This document shows positions 5,490 to 5,976 of a stretch of DNA of 5,976 nt, piece by piece. The DNA is taken from positions 1-5,976 of the forward strand of contig DFFH01000135.1 in NCBI GenBank assembly GCA_002368805.1, in the 5' to 3' direction. Position 1 is the stretch's first letter; the number at the start of each line of letters is the position of its first letter. The position numbers were made by a program, and so were the translations under genes. Under the pieces are notes generated by a model. It was given only the letters and a program-made list of their open reading frames with translations. It was not told where the DNA came from and did no database searches. The stretch is from Mageeibacillus sp. UBA3781 (GTDB lineage Bacteria; Bacillota; Clostridia; Saccharofermentanales; Saccharofermentanaceae).

Positions 5490-5518
5490 AATATATGTAA
5501 TCACATTATTTGTGACCT
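5490..5518 (-). promoter_or_regulatory. Promoter candidate of the small membrane protein
   Basis: -10 TATATT (5490-5495, 5 of 6 consensus) lies 27 bases above the ATG. A 17-bp spacer would place the -35 at AGGTCA (5513-5518), only 3 of 6, so the promoter may be weak or need an activator. The dyad at 5501-5515 covers the spacer and part of the -35, as at the HTH promoter. Confidence 0.45.
5501..5515. promoter_or_regulatory. Operator-like dyad O3, TCACA-TTATT-TGTGA
   Basis: Perfect 5-bp arms around a TTATT centre. Eleven consecutive bases (CACATTATTTG) are shared with dyad O2, and the same arm design occurs in O1. It lies between the solute-binding gene and the small membrane protein, over the latter's promoter. 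The likely binder is the HTH protein at 1858-2403; this is untested. Confidence 0.6.
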
Positions 5519-5527
5519 TCCTTAAAT

Positions 5528-5552
5528 CTGATCGGGAGAGGAGGGGACTTCG
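5528..5552. repeat. 25-bp direct repeat R2, copy 2 (noncoding luxC-tail match)
   Basis: Identical over 25 bases to 2489-2513. Here it lies one base after the stop codon of the solute-binding gene and is noncoding. In the luxC frame it still reads EVPSSPDQ, then I and TAA. The 26-bp offset to the dyad core is the same as in copy 1. Confidence 0.9.
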
Positions 5553-5553
5553 T

Positions 5554-5976
5554 TTACCTGGCCTCATTTACATACTTGGTTACGCGGTCGTTAATAAAGC
5601 GGATCACGTCATCTATCGACTTGTCGCCCGAATAATATGCCGCCAGTTCTTCGTTGATGATGTTCTTGATCTCCTTATCATCCATGTAGTACACAGAGAG
5701 TGTCGAGAGCATATCGTAGAACTTCTGCTGCATCGTTTCCGTAGCTTCTTTATAGCCCATGGTCTTCAGCTGGGATTTATTAAAGAGTCCATATTCCATC
5801 TCATACTCGTAGATCTCGTTATAGTATTTCGAAATCAGGGAGATCTCACTCTTCATGGCATCTTTGTTGATACAGATCGAACTGATCGACAACTCCTCTT
5901 TGGAAATAAACTTACCGCCGAGAAGATAGTTGATGAACTTTTTACATCCTTCCTGCTGGCCGGATTTCGCTGCTAC
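5554..5976 (-). CDS. Extracellular solute-binding protein, C-terminal part (5' partial)
   Basis: The frame is open to the right edge, so 140 residues of the C-terminal end are visible and the start lies beyond the window. The sequence fits the C-terminal lobe of family-1 ABC substrate-binding lipoproteins: GCKKFINYLLGGKFISKEE resembles the usual 'WEFIKYLLSEEFQ' helix, and the end ELAAYYSGDKSIDDVIRFIN followed by DRVTKYVNEA is the typical last two helices of this family (E-x-x-x-Y-x-x-G-x-K-S-x-D-D-V). Such proteins capture sugars or oligosaccharides outside the membrane for an importer; the ligand cannot be read from this end. Permease genes are not in the window. The tyrosine-rich middle (YYNEIYEYEMEYG) is somewhat unusual. 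The stop is followed within one base by repeat R2 and the O3 dyad, so the gene ends at a rearrangement-like junction. Confidence 0.8.
   Translation of the reverse strand, partial: VAAKSGQQEGCKKFINYLLGGKFISKEELSISSICINKDAMKSEISLISKYYNEIYEYEMEYGLFNKSQLKTMGYKEATETMQQKFYDMLSTLSVYYMDDKEIKNIINEELAAYYSGDKSIDDVIRFINDRVTKYVNEAR

Noticed and set aside
2462..5552. CRISPR array or insertion-sequence ends
   Set aside because: Only two copies of each repeat occur, kilobases apart and in direct orientation, with no transposase or integrase gene in the window.

Overview
The window looks like chromosomal DNA of a Gram-positive, Clostridia-type bacterium, with Lachnospiraceae my best guess. GC content is moderate, Shine-Dalgarno sequences are strong (AGGAGGG, GGAGGTGAG, AGGAGA), many genes are short and hypothetical, and there is a family-1-type solute-binding protein. 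This placement is an inference from gene style, not from a marker gene.

Layout, left to right: (1) positions 1-945, plus strand, the 3' part of a DinB-like protein with a cysteine-rich DUF3795-like C-terminus. (2) A convergent gap, 946-1109, with a perfect 15-bp palindrome and an 18-bp repeat. (3) Two minus-strand regulators: a membrane-anchored XRE protein (1110-1679), preceded by a second HTH protein (1858-2403) whose promoter carries a clear operator inside its 17-bp spacer. (4) A translationally coupled minus-strand pair, luxE-like (3796-4899) then luxC-like (2480-3799), overlapping by ATGA. (5) A 291-bp luxE leader with an intrinsic terminator candidate and a strong hairpin. (6) A 90-residue two-helix membrane protein (5191-5463, minus). 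(7) The C-terminal end of an ABC-transporter solute-binding protein (5554-5976, minus, cut by the window edge). Everything except the first gene is read leftwards.

LuxE and LuxC are the ATP-dependent acyl-protein synthetase and the NADPH-dependent acyl reductase of the fatty-acid reductase complex. No luciferase (luxAB) or acyl-transferase (luxD) is visible, so the pair probably makes a long-chain aldehyde, or processes an acyl group, for something other than light.

The most unusual signal is in the DNA between genes. Three closely related 15-bp dyads (consensus yCACAtTATTTGyGr) sit at the promoters of the HTH gene (two sites) and the small membrane protein (one site). A perfect 25-bp direct repeat lies at the same 26-bp offset from a dyad in both places. 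A second perfect repeat of 18 bp lies at the far end of both regulated segments. The two segments 1035-2513 and 5196-5552 therefore share the same ends and the same operator but carry different genes. This suggests either a duplication of an ancestral luxE-luxC-membrane-protein locus with reciprocal gene loss, or a replaceable cassette. The HTH protein at 1858-2403 is the obvious candidate to bind the shared dyads.
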